From the NCBI RefSeq assembly GCF_001028175.1, contig NZ_AEJF01000051.1, forward strand, positions 44,246-108,245: a stretch of DNA of 64,000 bases, in the 5' to 3' direction. The stretch is from Caballeronia mineralivorans PML1(12) (GTDB lineage: Bacteria > Pseudomonadota > Gammaproteobacteria > Burkholderiales > Burkholderiaceae). A program made the position numbers and the translations under genes. Each line of letters starts with the position of its first letter. The stretch's first letter is position 1. The notes beneath the pieces were generated by a model. It was not told the origin of the DNA. It was given only the letters and a program-made list of their open reading frames with translations, and did no database searches. This document shows positions 17,625-26,843 of this stretch, piece after piece.

Positions 17625-19847
17625 TCACGCTGGCAGCTGTCGGGAAAGCCACGGCGGCTGTTTGCTCCGCGTGTCGGGGGACGCGTCTGCATCGTGAGGC
17701 GTGTTGTTGATGTTCTCGCCGCCGTTGAATTCATCCGGTTCGGCGTCGCCATCCTCACCACCCTGCGTCTCGCCTGCGCCGTTCCCGGCATCCGTATTGT
17801 CTCCGTCGTCTTCGTCGTGGATGTCCCATGAATGTGCGGCCGGGATTTCGCGATCGGTGAGGATTTCCGGGACCCATGCGACTTTCGCGAGCCGCAGTTC
17901 GGCGGCGGCTGCCGCGTCGGCCTTCTTCATCTTGCCGAGGTCAGCAGCGATCTTCGGTGACACGGCGGTGGCAACAACTTCCGCGATGCGCGCCTTGCTG
18001 ACGTGATCGAAATACGAGGCGCGCGTGGGCGTCCAGTACCGCGTCATGTCGAGGTTCAGCGCGCTGGCGAGCGTGTTGATGGCGTGAGGCTTTTCGTCGC
18101 CCGCAATACCGTCAAGCAGCGCGCCGGTGCAGAAGGAGAGCAGGTCGAGCAGGGTCGTGCCGGGGTCCTGTTCGATTAGCCACGGCAGCAGGTCCGCGCG
18201 CCGCGCGGGCAGTTCACGGCCCCACTGCTCGCGCTGCGCCTCGATGAGACCCCACGCGGTGTTGGCGGGCAGGTCGTCCGCCGAGCCGAGCAGACTGTCG
18301 CGGTTGTTCGTGCAGGACAGTTTCAGCGCATGCGGTGCGAGACCCGTCCCATACCGCTCCGGAAAGACTTCCGGAATCAGGCGTTGGAGGATGGCGCTGA
18401 GTGCTACGGATGGCTGCGCGATCAGTTCCGCGTGAATAGCGGCGGTGCGATGCGCAGTGAGGCGCTGGCAGAGCTTTGCGTTGTGGATCGGCTTCTCCTT
18501 CGCTTCGGGTTCCTCTGTCTCGCCGGATGCGCGTTCAGTTCCCGGCGTGCCGGTCACGGTCGCGCCCACCGCATCCAGTGCCGCGCTGTTCTCGCGGCGC
18601 ACCAGACCCCTTTCGATGACCAGTTCGCCCTGCGGGCTGACCATCACGAATGCGCCCGCTTCGGCCATCTGCTGAGCGTCCCACGACAGCGTGTCGCTTT
18701 CAAGTGCGATGAGGGCAGCGTTCACCCTGTCGATTTCGGCTTCGAGGCGTTCGGCTTGCTCGTAGGCATTCTCGTCGTCCTCCGACAGTGCATCGAACTT
18801 TTCAGCCAGTTCGTCCTGCTGCGTGGTGAGCACGTCCATTTCCCGCTGTTCGTCGTCGGTGAGGGGGCGCTGCACCGGTTGCAGCCTGCCGTAGCGGTTC
18901 AGCTCGAACACGTCGCGCTCGATACGCTGTTCGGTCCAGCCCCAACCCTCGGCGCGGACTTCTTCGGCGGCGGAGTCGAGTTTCGCGGCGGCAAGACCTT
19001 GCAGCAGTTCGGCGTCGGCAACGTAACCCGCGTTTTCGTCGTCGCTAAAGAGGTCACGTCTCACGTAACCGCCCGCTGCCTCATAGACGTCCAATCCCAC
19101 GAAGCGCACGAGGCGGCTGCGGCTCGCGTCGATCTCGGTACGTGTGATCGCCTGCCGCAGATAGTTGGGCTGGCGTTGCCACTCGTTCGCGTCAAACCAG
19201 ATGCGCTCCTGCGTCTCGTGGTCATCTGTGAGCGCGAGCGCCGAAAGCTGGTTAAGCGTGATCGCGTCCTCGCGCAGCAGCGCGAGCAGTGTCGGCGAGG
19301 CGCTGGCGAGCTTCATACGCCGTTTGATCGTGATCGGCGCGGCCGAGAAAAGAGCGGCGATGTAATCGATGCTACGGCCTTCCTCGGCCAGCATCCGGTG
19401 GGCGCGCAGCACGTCGAACGGGTCGAGCCCTTCGCGTTCGCTGTTTTCGATCAGCGAAATGGCGAGGGCTTCGCCTTCGCTGACGATGCGCACGGGGACC
19501 GGATAGTCGGCGGTGATGTCTTTCTGCTCGAACAGGAGATCGAGTGCCGCCTCGCGGCGCTGCCCAGCACAGACTCCGTATTTGCGCTGCCTGCCGCGCG
19601 AGCCCTTCATCTCGTGGATGACGAGGTTCTGAAGCAGGCCCTTTGCGCGGATACTGACGGCAAGGGCTGCAATACCCGTGAGCGGTTTCGTGCGGGCATT
19701 GAGCGGCGAGGGATGCAGGCTGGAATACGGCACGGACACGACCGGCTGCTCTTTGCCAACGGTGGCTTCCAGCAGGATCGTGGCGTCAGTTGCGTTGGCG
19801 GTGGTTGCCACGGTTTCGGCGGGGGTTTCGACTTCATGGGCTCGCAT
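17625..19847 (-). CDS. parB: Large ParB/RepB/Spo0J-family protein
   Basis: The ATG at 19847 (MRAHEVETP) has GGAG 7 bp upstream and is preferred to the in-frame start at 19886, giving 740 residues. The N-terminal ParB/Srx domain has VPYSSLHPSPLNAR (box I) and VCAGQRREAAL (CTPase box II, about 95). LIENSEREGLDPFDVLRAHRML and an HTH (DYIAALFSAAPITIKRRMKLA) follow. Residues about 330-400 form an acidic coiled coil, and the C-terminal half is the extension seen in plasmid and ICE ParB proteins. The tail after about 690 is acidic and low-complexity. It pairs with the DUF932 gene, as is common on integrative and plasmid elements. Confidence 0.85.
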   Translation of the reverse strand: MRAHEVETPAETVATTANATDATILLEATVGKEQPVVSVPYSSLHPSPLNARTKPLTGIAALAVSIRAKGLLQNLVIHEMKGSRGRQRKYGVCAGQRREAALDLLFEQKDITADYPVPVRIVSEGEALAISLIENSEREGLDPFDVLRAHRMLAEEGRSIDYIAALFSAAPITIKRRMKLASASPTLLALLREDAITLNQLSALALTDDHETQERIWFDANEWQRQPNYLRQAITRTEIDASRSRLVRFVGLDVYEAAGGYVRRDLFSDDENAGYVADAELLQGLAAAKLDSAAEEVRAEGWGWTEQRIERDVFELNRYGRLQPVQRPLTDDEQREMDVLTTQQDELAEKFDALSEDDENAYEQAERLEAEIDRVNAALIALESDTLSWDAQQMAEAGAFVMVSPQGELVIERGLVRRENSAALDAVGATVTGTPGTERASGETEEPEAKEKPIHNAKLCQRLTAHRTAAIHAELIAQPSVALSAILQRLIPEVFPERYGTGLAPHALKLSCTNNRDSLLGSADDLPANTAWGLIEAQREQWGRELPARRADLLPWLIEQDPGTTLLDLLSFCTGALLDGIAGDEKPHAINTLASALNLDMTRYWTPTRASYFDHVSKARIAEVVATAVSPKIAADLGKMKKADAAAAAELRLAKVAWVPEILTDREIPAAHSWDIHDEDDGDNTDAGNGAGETQGGEDGDAEPDEFNGGENINNTPHDADASPDTRSKQPPWLSRQLPA

Positions 19848-19981
19848 GATTGACTCCAGAAATGGAAAAGGAAAGTGCCGGGTCACGGTGCTGCGGGATA
19901 CCGTCAGGACTTGACCCGAATAGGAATCCTGATGGTATGAATCGGAAGCGGGGCGGCAATGAGATGCCGCCCGTGCCGTGC

Positions 19982-20815
19982 TTATGCCTTCATCTGGCGC
20001 ATGGCGTCCGCGAGCATCCAGAGCGCGCGGTTCAGTTTCACGTTCTGGTCGATACCGGTGACGGGACGAGTGGACATGGCGCGCCCGCTGCGCGAGCGTC
20101 CGTGCAGGCCGCCCTTCGTGAGTGATTCTTGCGTCCGGTTAAAAACCGTCCAGAGGTCGTCGCGGCGATCCTCGAAGCGGCGCGGGATGAGCAACTGGCT
20201 TTCGGTGATCGGGGCGGGTGCGTCGGCGCCGGTCGGGTCGTATCGCAGCGCGAGGGCGGAGCGGGCGAACGCGTGCTGTTCGTCGCGCGTGAGCGTCACG
20301 GCGCGCATGCCGTCCTTCTGCTCGCGGATCAAGTCGAATCCGTCGAGCACGTCGAATGCGCCATTGATGACGTTCTGCACGATATTGCCTTTGTGGGGCA
20401 CACGCACCTCGCCAACGGTTTCGCCCGCAACCATGCCGTTCTGGCAAACAAAGCGGAAGACGCCACCGAGCATATGAAAACTGCTGGTGCCATCGTGCGA
20501 ATTGAGCAGGATGATTTCGTTGACGTCCTCGCCGGTAATCTCATTCGCCGGGCGCATGCGAATCAGGTGTTTTGTGAATTCGCGCTTGTCCTGATCGCGC
20601 ACGCGCGTCTGGCAGACCATGAAGGGCTGGAAGCCTTCGTTGCGCAGGCCCCGGAGTACGTCGATGGTGGGGATGTAGGTATAGCGTTGCGAGCGACTAT
20701 CGTGCTTGCCTTGGGCAAAGATGGACGGCGCGACGCGGCGGATCTGGTCGTCCGACAGCGGCGAGTCGGAGCGAAGCATCGGGGCGTCGTAACGAAAAGA
20801 GGAAGCGAGTTGCAT
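19982..20815 (-). CDS. DUF932 domain-containing protein
   Basis: A 277-residue protein. RVAPSIFAQGKHDSRSQRYTYIPT near the N-terminus is a hallmark of the DUF932 (phage/plasmid-like protein) family, followed by LRNEGFQPFMVCQTRVRD, ILLNSHDGTSSFHMLGGVFR and FVCQNGMV. Members are conserved on plasmids, ICEs and some phages; the biochemical role is not established. It lies upstream of and co-oriented with the ParB-like gene. Confidence 0.88.
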   Translation of the reverse strand: MQLASSFRYDAPMLRSDSPLSDDQIRRVAPSIFAQGKHDSRSQRYTYIPTIDVLRGLRNEGFQPFMVCQTRVRDQDKREFTKHLIRMRPANEITGEDVNEIILLNSHDGTSSFHMLGGVFRFVCQNGMVAGETVGEVRVPHKGNIVQNVINGAFDVLDGFDLIREQKDGMRAVTLTRDEQHAFARSALALRYDPTGADAPAPITESQLLIPRRFEDRRDDLWTVFNRTQESLTKGGLHGRSRSGRAMSTRPVTGIDQNVKLNRALWMLADAMRQMKA

Positions 20816-21735
20816 GTCAGTCTCCTGAGAAAACAGTCAAAAAGGGTTGATCGGTGTTGCGCTGACCGGGCTCCAAGATTCCGCCCGCCGCGTAGGGGTT
20901 GGTTTCATCCTGGTCGAAGCCAGGGTTGGCATTGTTGCCGCCAGTCTCCTGAGTTCGCGCCCGTGCGACTGAAGGAGACGGCGCCGGGTGGGTGTCAAGG
21001 AAAGAAGTGAGGGGTTGGTGCGGGACGCAGCGAAGCGCAGGACTCGGCCCCGAACGCCTTGACACCCACCCGGTGTCGTCTACGGTCGCGGGTTAGGGCG
21101 GGAACGGTGGAGACTGGTGGTTGCGAAGCACTGCGCCTTTGAGCGGGATGAAATGCCGCGCGGCGAGCGCGAATCTGGGGCCGTTTTTCTGGGCCCATCT
21201 GACTGGGTTCTAAGGGTTTAGATGTGTCGGTGTCGCGTCAGGAATTGATGCCCGGTAGGGGCGAGACGCTGTAAGCGGCTCGATGCGCAAGCACGAAAGC
21301 CCGGCCCGTAGCGCTAGGGAAGGGAGACGCCCGGGGCGGAGGCCGGCAGTACGCATGCCTTCCGCTTGTTTCTGCCATGGAGGCGCGGTCGCCCGGTTGC
21401 GTGGTGTCGATGATGGGCCGTACCCGTTGCGTATCGGAAAAGGGGATGAACTGCTTCATGGTCGCAACTGGATGGGCAAACGATGTTCGCAAACCCATTT
21501 GATCCTTGGCGATTAAGTTGGCCCATTTGCAAATAAGTTGACCGTTCGAAGAGTCGGCCGGGTCGACCTAACAATGCGCCTAGTGTGGCTTCGTGAACGG
21601 GCGCTAGCGGTCAAGCGCGTAAGAGAAGCGATAGCGACGGCGGCACACCGGCCCCTGGTACGCGCGCCTTGTGGTCCTTGGGGTAAGCTGTCTCGTTGAT
21701 CGAAGAACTACAACATGAACAAGGGGAGCAGCAAC
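20816..21735. other. Non-coding stretch upstream of DUF932 and kinase genes
   Basis: About 0.9 kb between divergent genes. It holds the 17-bp inverted repeat described separately and two copies of AGTCTCCTGAG (about 20819 and 20942). Near 21516-21542 the phrases AAGTTGGCCCAT and AAGTTGACCGTT are repeated around CATTTGCAAATA, resembling a transposon end but too little to name. No supported open frame was found. Confidence 0.5.
20984..21073. repeat. 17-bp perfect inverted repeat, 56-bp loop
   Basis: CCGGGTGGGTGTCAAGG at 20984-21000 is exactly the reverse complement of 21057-21073. The enclosed 56 bp are GC-rich. It sits in the promoter-side region of the DUF932-parB unit, so it may be a ParB/regulator binding site or part of an origin. 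No T tract makes it a poor terminator. Confidence 0.7.
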
Positions 21736-23436
21736 ATGAGCGTCTGGGTTGACACTAAGGTATGGACCGAGCGATGGGTCAGCGTTGAGAATCTGGGCTC
21801 GGGCGGCCAAGGTGTCGTGCTCAAAGCCAGACGCCTGGACGGTGATGGCGCAGCGTGCGTGAAGGTGCTCAGTAAGCAAAAGGACGTGGAGCGCCGGGCA
21901 CGTTTCTTACGCGAGGCGACCGCGTACCGTACGTGTCATCACGAACTTGTTCCCGCATTGATTGAGACGAATGCGGCTCATGAAGATGACCTCAACTATA
22001 AGCTGTTCATCGTCACGGAGTACGTCCCAGGGCTTACGCTGACCGAGTTTATCGAGATGAATGGGGTGTTGGAATTCGCCGATGCAGTTCGACTGACGAG
22101 CCGATTGCTCGACACGCTGATCTACCTCCACGAACAGGGTTGGGTTCACCGCGATATCAAGCCTGACAACATCATTGTGCGCGACGACAACATCGAGTTT
22201 CCCGTGCTTCTGGACTTCGGTCTGTGCTTCAAGGACGGTATCAGTCCGTCGTTCGTGACCGAGCTGAATCAGGAGGTGGGGAACAGATTCTTGCGCTTGC
22301 CTGAGCTCGGGATTGGCAGCGCAAACAAACAGGACGTTCGGTCCGATCTTTCGTTTGTCGGCGCCATCTTATTCTTCGTTATGACGGGTGGTATTCCCGC
22401 GTCTTTGTCGGACGGCGATGAACTTATGCCTCATCAGAGATCTGCGTTTTCGTCGACTATCGCCAGGGCTGCGGGTCCCGGCGCCATGACACTATTTGGA
22501 TGGTTCGATCATGCATTTAACCCCAACGTGCAACGTCGATATGCAGGTGCTACGCAGATGCTGGAGGCACTCAAACTTGCCCTGGCACATTCAATGACGG
22601 AGCCGACTGATCGCAACCAGGGAGATCTGGAATTCGTCATAGGCCACGTAGACCGGCGCGCAAACCAGGACCAAGCAGCCAAGGCTCAATTGTGCGACGC
22701 CGCCATGACTGCGATTCAGTCGGTGCAGAACAAACTCGCAGTGCGGTTCAAACATGCTTTTGTGACGGTGCAGTCAGGCTGTTCACGGACGCCGCATGGG
22801 GTGCGTAACATGTTGGGTTTTGCCAACACCCACAGCGACCAACAGCGGTTTCTCGCCACGTTCGCGGCAACGATCGTTGGCGGTGAGATCGTTATTGAGG
22901 TCGACGGCGCACCAGTCTATCGAACGGAAGTCGATAAGCCGGAATATGGCAAGGACTTCGAGACGATGATGCAGCAGATCTTTACCAGCGGTGTACGTGC
23001 GCTGATCGAGGATCCGTCGGGCCAGGTCGTAACCCGGGGTTTCTTCAAGTCCCGTCCGTGCGGAACCCTTGAGGAGGTAACGGCAAAGAGCGGGCTATCC
23101 GGCAAGCCAGCGTTTGTGATCGTTTTCGACGACTCGAACGCAACAATGAGCAAGCTGGATCACTCACTTGGGTTTTTCATGGAGTACCAGACAACCAAGG
23201 AACTTGTAGACGCGCATTTCGAAACCGCGATCGTCCGTGCCTCGTTGGTCCGCGATGCGGCAATGATCCCCAGGGACGACCCGCTTGAGACACCGAGATG
23301 GATCGTGACCGCTCCAGATGGGACTGTCCTGGTCAGCGAGAGTGTTTACCCCAACCCGGATGAGGGCCTCAAGCGCGTGCGCGATCTGATCCGGCACTGG
23401 GCCGATATGAAACAAGCGCCTTTGCCGCAAGGCTAA
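21736..23436 (+). CDS. Serine/threonine protein kinase with unknown C-terminal domain
   Basis: The ATG at 21736 has GGGGAG 9 bp upstream; an ATG at 21715 would add seven residues. Of 566 residues, about 15-285 form a Hanks-type kinase with every catalytic element: GSGGQGVV loop (21-28), VK lysine (43), HRDIKPDN catalytic loop (138-145) and DFG (160-162). The C-terminal 280 residues match no family I recognise and have no membrane segment. Context is a defence island, 343 bp before the TrlF-type ATPase on the same strand. Soluble kinases of this kind act in phage defence by phosphorylating host targets or by switching partner effectors; that is inference here. Confidence 0.85.
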   Translation: MSVWVDTKVWTERWVSVENLGSGGQGVVLKARRLDGDGAACVKVLSKQKDVERRARFLREATAYRTCHHELVPALIETNAAHEDDLNYKLFIVTEYVPGLTLTEFIEMNGVLEFADAVRLTSRLLDTLIYLHEQGWVHRDIKPDNIIVRDDNIEFPVLLDFGLCFKDGISPSFVTELNQEVGNRFLRLPELGIGSANKQDVRSDLSFVGAILFFVMTGGIPASLSDGDELMPHQRSAFSSTIARAAGPGAMTLFGWFDHAFNPNVQRRYAGATQMLEALKLALAHSMTEPTDRNQGDLEFVIGHVDRRANQDQAAKAQLCDAAMTAIQSVQNKLAVRFKHAFVTVQSGCSRTPHGVRNMLGFANTHSDQQRFLATFAATIVGGEIVIEVDGAPVYRTEVDKPEYGKDFETMMQQIFTSGVRALIEDPSGQVVTRGFFKSRPCGTLEEVTAKSGLSGKPAFVIVFDDSNATMSKLDHSLGFFMEYQTTKELVDAHFETAIVRASLVRDAAMIPRDDPLETPRWIVTAPDGTVLVSESVYPNPDEGLKRVRDLIRHWADMKQAPLPQG

Positions 23437-23779
23437 AGGCCCGAGTGTGTAGTCTGGATTCGTTCTCGTGAACGGTTCTGTTTGCAGCGCAATCGCGTCG
23501 ATGCTAAGCGAGAGCATCGGGTGCGATCCACGGAAGCTGGATGTTGCGCCGTCGAGGCGACAAGTGATTGTCGGTCGGCGGTACGCACTTGCATCGCGTA
23601 TCCGCGTATGCGCGCCCACTTAGATTCTGGGTTGAATTAGCGTATTTAGGGTCGCCCCTCGGCCTCGAAGCATGACAAAATGCAGTCGCGACCGTGCTTG
23701 GAGCATTCTGCTTTCACTGCCTTCCATGCCTTTGGATCGCGAGAGTCTCTGGATAAGAACCTAAAGAAAAGAGGGCGAC
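23437..23779. other. Gap between kinase and TrlF genes
   Basis: 343 bp with no supported gene. It could carry a promoter for the downstream ATPase gene. No clear sigma-70 hexamer pair or terminator was identified by eye, so whether the two genes share a transcript is open. Confidence 0.4.
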
Positions 23780-26446
23780 GTGGCAATCAGCGATCGAGGA
23801 TCTACCTGGGGGAAGTGGGACCTGCACGTTCATTCGCCAGACACGCACCTGGCAAATGAATATAGCGGCGATTGGTCCGGTTTCGCGCAGAAAGTGGCTG
23901 CAGGCGGATTTGCGGTTATCGGCGTGACGAATTATTTCTTTTTCGCTGAGGACGAGATCGAGCGAACCGGTCAGGCGCTCCAGGACGCAGGGGCGAGCGC
24001 CGTCGTAGTCGGAAATCTGGAATTCCGGCTGACCCAGCCGAACAAGGACGGCGAAGCGATCAATGCACATGTTTTATTTGACCCGGTGCTCGGGACAGCC
24101 GAAATCAATCAGCGACTATCCCGCCTCAAACTGATCAATACACTAGACGCAGACGGCGCGCGTCCAGTGTATTGCACGGAACGCGATATATCGGCAGCGG
24201 GGCTGACGATAGCCAACATAACGGTTGAATTTCGCGATCTGCGAGAGTGGCTCCATGCGCAGTTTAATCGGGATGACTATGTACTGATCGGTTGTCCGGT
24301 TGGATATGGATCGTTCCGGCCTCAACGCAACGAAGGCCGTGGCGAACAGATCGCGACCGAGCTGGACAAGGGTTGCGCGATAATGTTCGGTGGCCTCAAG
24401 GAGCGCGGCTTCTTCGCTGACGCGCACCGGTATGCTGGTGCGATCGCAAAACCTGTGTTGCAGGGAAGTGACGCTCATCGCATCAATGAGCTCGGCATCA
24501 ACTATAGTTGGGTCAAGGCGAAGCCTACGTTCGACGGGCTGCGCCAACTCATTTATGAACCCACGGAACGGGTCAGTCTGGATCTGGATAGCCCCGAGCA
24601 TCTGTATCCGAAGCCGTTCTTTAGCGGCCTGCATGTCGAGGGGCCGTTGTCAGCGGGCCAATCGCTCGCGTTCCACAGATCCTCTATTGGGATCAACCGT
24701 GATCTTGTCGCCATTATCGGCGGTCGTGGGACTGGAAAGAGCGTGCTTCTGGACTCTGTGCTTGCGCTGTTGCAGCCTGAGCGTTTGTCAACAAAGGGCT
24801 CTTTGGACTACCGGCCGCCGGCATTCACGCTAGATTTCACGAAGCAGAACGACGGCGAATGCATAGAGATCACCCGTGACGGCTCCGTTGGCCCTGACTA
24901 TCTTCACGTTCGGCAGAAGGAATTGCAGGACATCGCCCTTGATCCGAACAAGCTGAGTCAGGAGATCAAGTCGCTTCTGCCCATCGCGACCAATGATCCG
25001 CTCGTGGACGTCGAAGAGGAGGTCTCTGCCCTGTTGCGCGAGAAGGAAGAAATTTTCGCGTGGTTTCAGGAGGAAGACGAGGAGGGCAATAAGATAAATA
25101 CGCCTCGATACAACGACAAAGTCAAGCGCACCAATGAAGAGCGCGTGAACACGCTGACTAATGAAAAGAACAAGCTTCTCGTCACCGAATATAACGGCAA
25201 TCGAAAGTTGGCAGGAGAAGCCCTGATACTGAAGAATCGGCTCAATGCTTTTCGCAATAAGTTAACGACCACTGTTGGTGAACTCTCCGACGAAGTAGCA
25301 GCGCTGAATACCCAACTAGAGCCGCATGACAAGCGGATCCCGGCGATTGATGTCAAGCCGCAGGTCGACGCCCTGGCACAATTTGCGATCGACATTACTG
25401 CTTATACGGAGAAGCTGGACGTGACGTCCGCCGAACTGCTGGAGAAGTTGCGGGAGCAGGGTATCGAGCAGGATCCGAAGGGGCTCCTCGACAAGGTTGA
25501 GGGCTATCAGCGAGAAGTGGCTCGTGCGAACGACCGGATCGAACGCTACAAGGATAAAAAGGCACGTGCGGAGTCGCTGAACAGGCTTCGAGGGGATTTG
25601 ATGGTAGCGCACCTTGAGGACATTGCGACTGATGCGGCCAATATTGGCTCGGCTTTTCAGCTTCTGAAAAAAGGACAGGAAGGCTGGAGGCCTGAGCAGG
25701 TGCAACTCGTCAATGAGCTGCTCGAGGGCGTCAATATCGAAGGTGCGGTTCACTTCGACGCAGAGGCTTTCTATACGGGTATGGAGCCGTATTTGAATAT
25801 GCGAAAATTCCGGGCCGCAGCCGGCGCTTCGAAGCGTGAAAAATTGATCGCGAAACTATCGGTCAACTCTCTGGATACCTTCAGGACGCTGGTCTCGGGC
25901 GCTGCCGTTGTGTTGGCGGACGACGACTCGAAAGTATCGATCGACCGATTTGTTAGAGACACCGAGTATGTATCCAACAGCGATGCGCTGAACTTCATGG
26001 ACTACCTGTTCAAACCGTCGCAGCAGCGAAAATATCTGTTTGTTCGTGCGGGCCTAACCTATCGCGGAAAGCCGCCAGAAAGGTTATCGGTTGGGCAGCG
26101 GGGTACATTCTTCTTGTGCATGAAGTTGGCGACGGATCCGTTCGGCAGTCCCTTCGTATTTGACCAGCCGGAAGATGACCTGGACAACGAGTTCATCGTG
26201 AACGATCTGATTCCGATCTTCCGGAAGATAAAGAAATATCGCCAGGTGATCATCGCAACGCATAACGCGAACCTTGTCGTAAACGCCGATGCGGAACAGA
26301 TTATCATTGCTCACAACGATGCGGAAGTACTGCGCTACGAGACTGGGGCGATCGAGGAGCCCCACATGCGCGAAAAAATATGCGTGATACTTGAAGGCGG
26401 CGAGACCGCTTTTCGCCAACGCGAGCTTAAGTACGGGCTTGCGTGA
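23780..26446 (+). CDS. trlF: TrlF-family PHP-domain / SMC-like ATPase
   Basis: An 888-residue protein from a GTG with GAGGG upstream. The N-terminal PHP phosphoesterase domain has WDLHVHSP (H16, H18) and GSDAH (about 228). An SMC/ABC-type ATPase follows, with Walker A GGRGTGKS (about 315), a long coiled-coil middle rich in Lys/Glu (about 420-700), signature LSVGQRGTFF, and Walker B/D-loop FDQPEDDLDNEF (about 793) with IIATHNANL. The metal site suggests nuclease or phosphatase action gated by ATP binding to DNA or a phage structure. Family members are frequent in defence islands. It is preceded by the kinase and followed by the FRG pair. Confidence 0.88.
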   Translation: MAISDRGSTWGKWDLHVHSPDTHLANEYSGDWSGFAQKVAAGGFAVIGVTNYFFFAEDEIERTGQALQDAGASAVVVGNLEFRLTQPNKDGEAINAHVLFDPVLGTAEINQRLSRLKLINTLDADGARPVYCTERDISAAGLTIANITVEFRDLREWLHAQFNRDDYVLIGCPVGYGSFRPQRNEGRGEQIATELDKGCAIMFGGLKERGFFADAHRYAGAIAKPVLQGSDAHRINELGINYSWVKAKPTFDGLRQLIYEPTERVSLDLDSPEHLYPKPFFSGLHVEGPLSAGQSLAFHRSSIGINRDLVAIIGGRGTGKSVLLDSVLALLQPERLSTKGSLDYRPPAFTLDFTKQNDGECIEITRDGSVGPDYLHVRQKELQDIALDPNKLSQEIKSLLPIATNDPLVDVEEEVSALLREKEEIFAWFQEEDEEGNKINTPRYNDKVKRTNEERVNTLTNEKNKLLVTEYNGNRKLAGEALILKNRLNAFRNKLTTTVGELSDEVAALNTQLEPHDKRIPAIDVKPQVDALAQFAIDITAYTEKLDVTSAELLEKLREQGIEQDPKGLLDKVEGYQREVARANDRIERYKDKKARAESLNRLRGDLMVAHLEDIATDAANIGSAFQLLKKGQEGWRPEQVQLVNELLEGVNIEGAVHFDAEAFYTGMEPYLNMRKFRAAAGASKREKLIAKLSVNSLDTFRTLVSGAAVVLADDDSKVSIDRFVRDTEYVSNSDALNFMDYLFKPSQQRKYLFVRAGLTYRGKPPERLSVGQRGTFFLCMKLATDPFGSPFVFDQPEDDLDNEFIVNDLIPIFRKIKKYRQVIIATHNANLVVNADAEQIIIAHNDAEVLRYETGAIEEPHMREKICVILEGGETAFRQRELKYGLA

Positions 26447-26843
26447 TAGCGAATGCGCACCTGGACAATTCCCGGCTCGAACTATATTGCGCGCAAAACG
26501 TTGGTTTTTGCTACAGAGGCCCATCGCGAGGTTCCTACAGGATGTTCGCATTTGTGAGCCCTCGGAAGTAGCACCAATTATTGAGTAGGCGATTGGGATG
26601 TTATGCGCGATCTCTCTTATCGCGGATTTGTTCGTGCCGCTACTGAGTTGAACGCGTGCTGGCGGCGCATCCTTCCTGCCGACCGGTACGCGGTTGACTG
26701 CTCGATCGGGCGATTGGCGACCGCAACGTCAGAACTCTGACGTCAAGTTTCCCGCCGTCGTGCCGTAATACCGTTAAACCATAGAACAAGCGCTACACGG
26801 TGTGAAGACTGTGTATTCATTGAAATTGCGTGGCTGAGAGAAG
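26447..26843. other. Gap without gene
   Basis: 397 bp after the TrlF stop. No supported open frame, hairpin with T tract or family resemblance was seen. It is likely to contain the promoter of the following gene pair. Confidence 0.4.

Noticed and set aside
18330..19853. Long open frame (507 codons) on the plus strand
   Set aside because: Antisense to the ParB-like gene, no family features, composition of a shadow frame.
21510..21560. Repeated AAGTTGG/AAGTTGA phrases around CATTTGCAAATA, like an IS21-type end
   Set aside because: No transposase, no second end and no target duplication seen; too short to call an insertion sequence.
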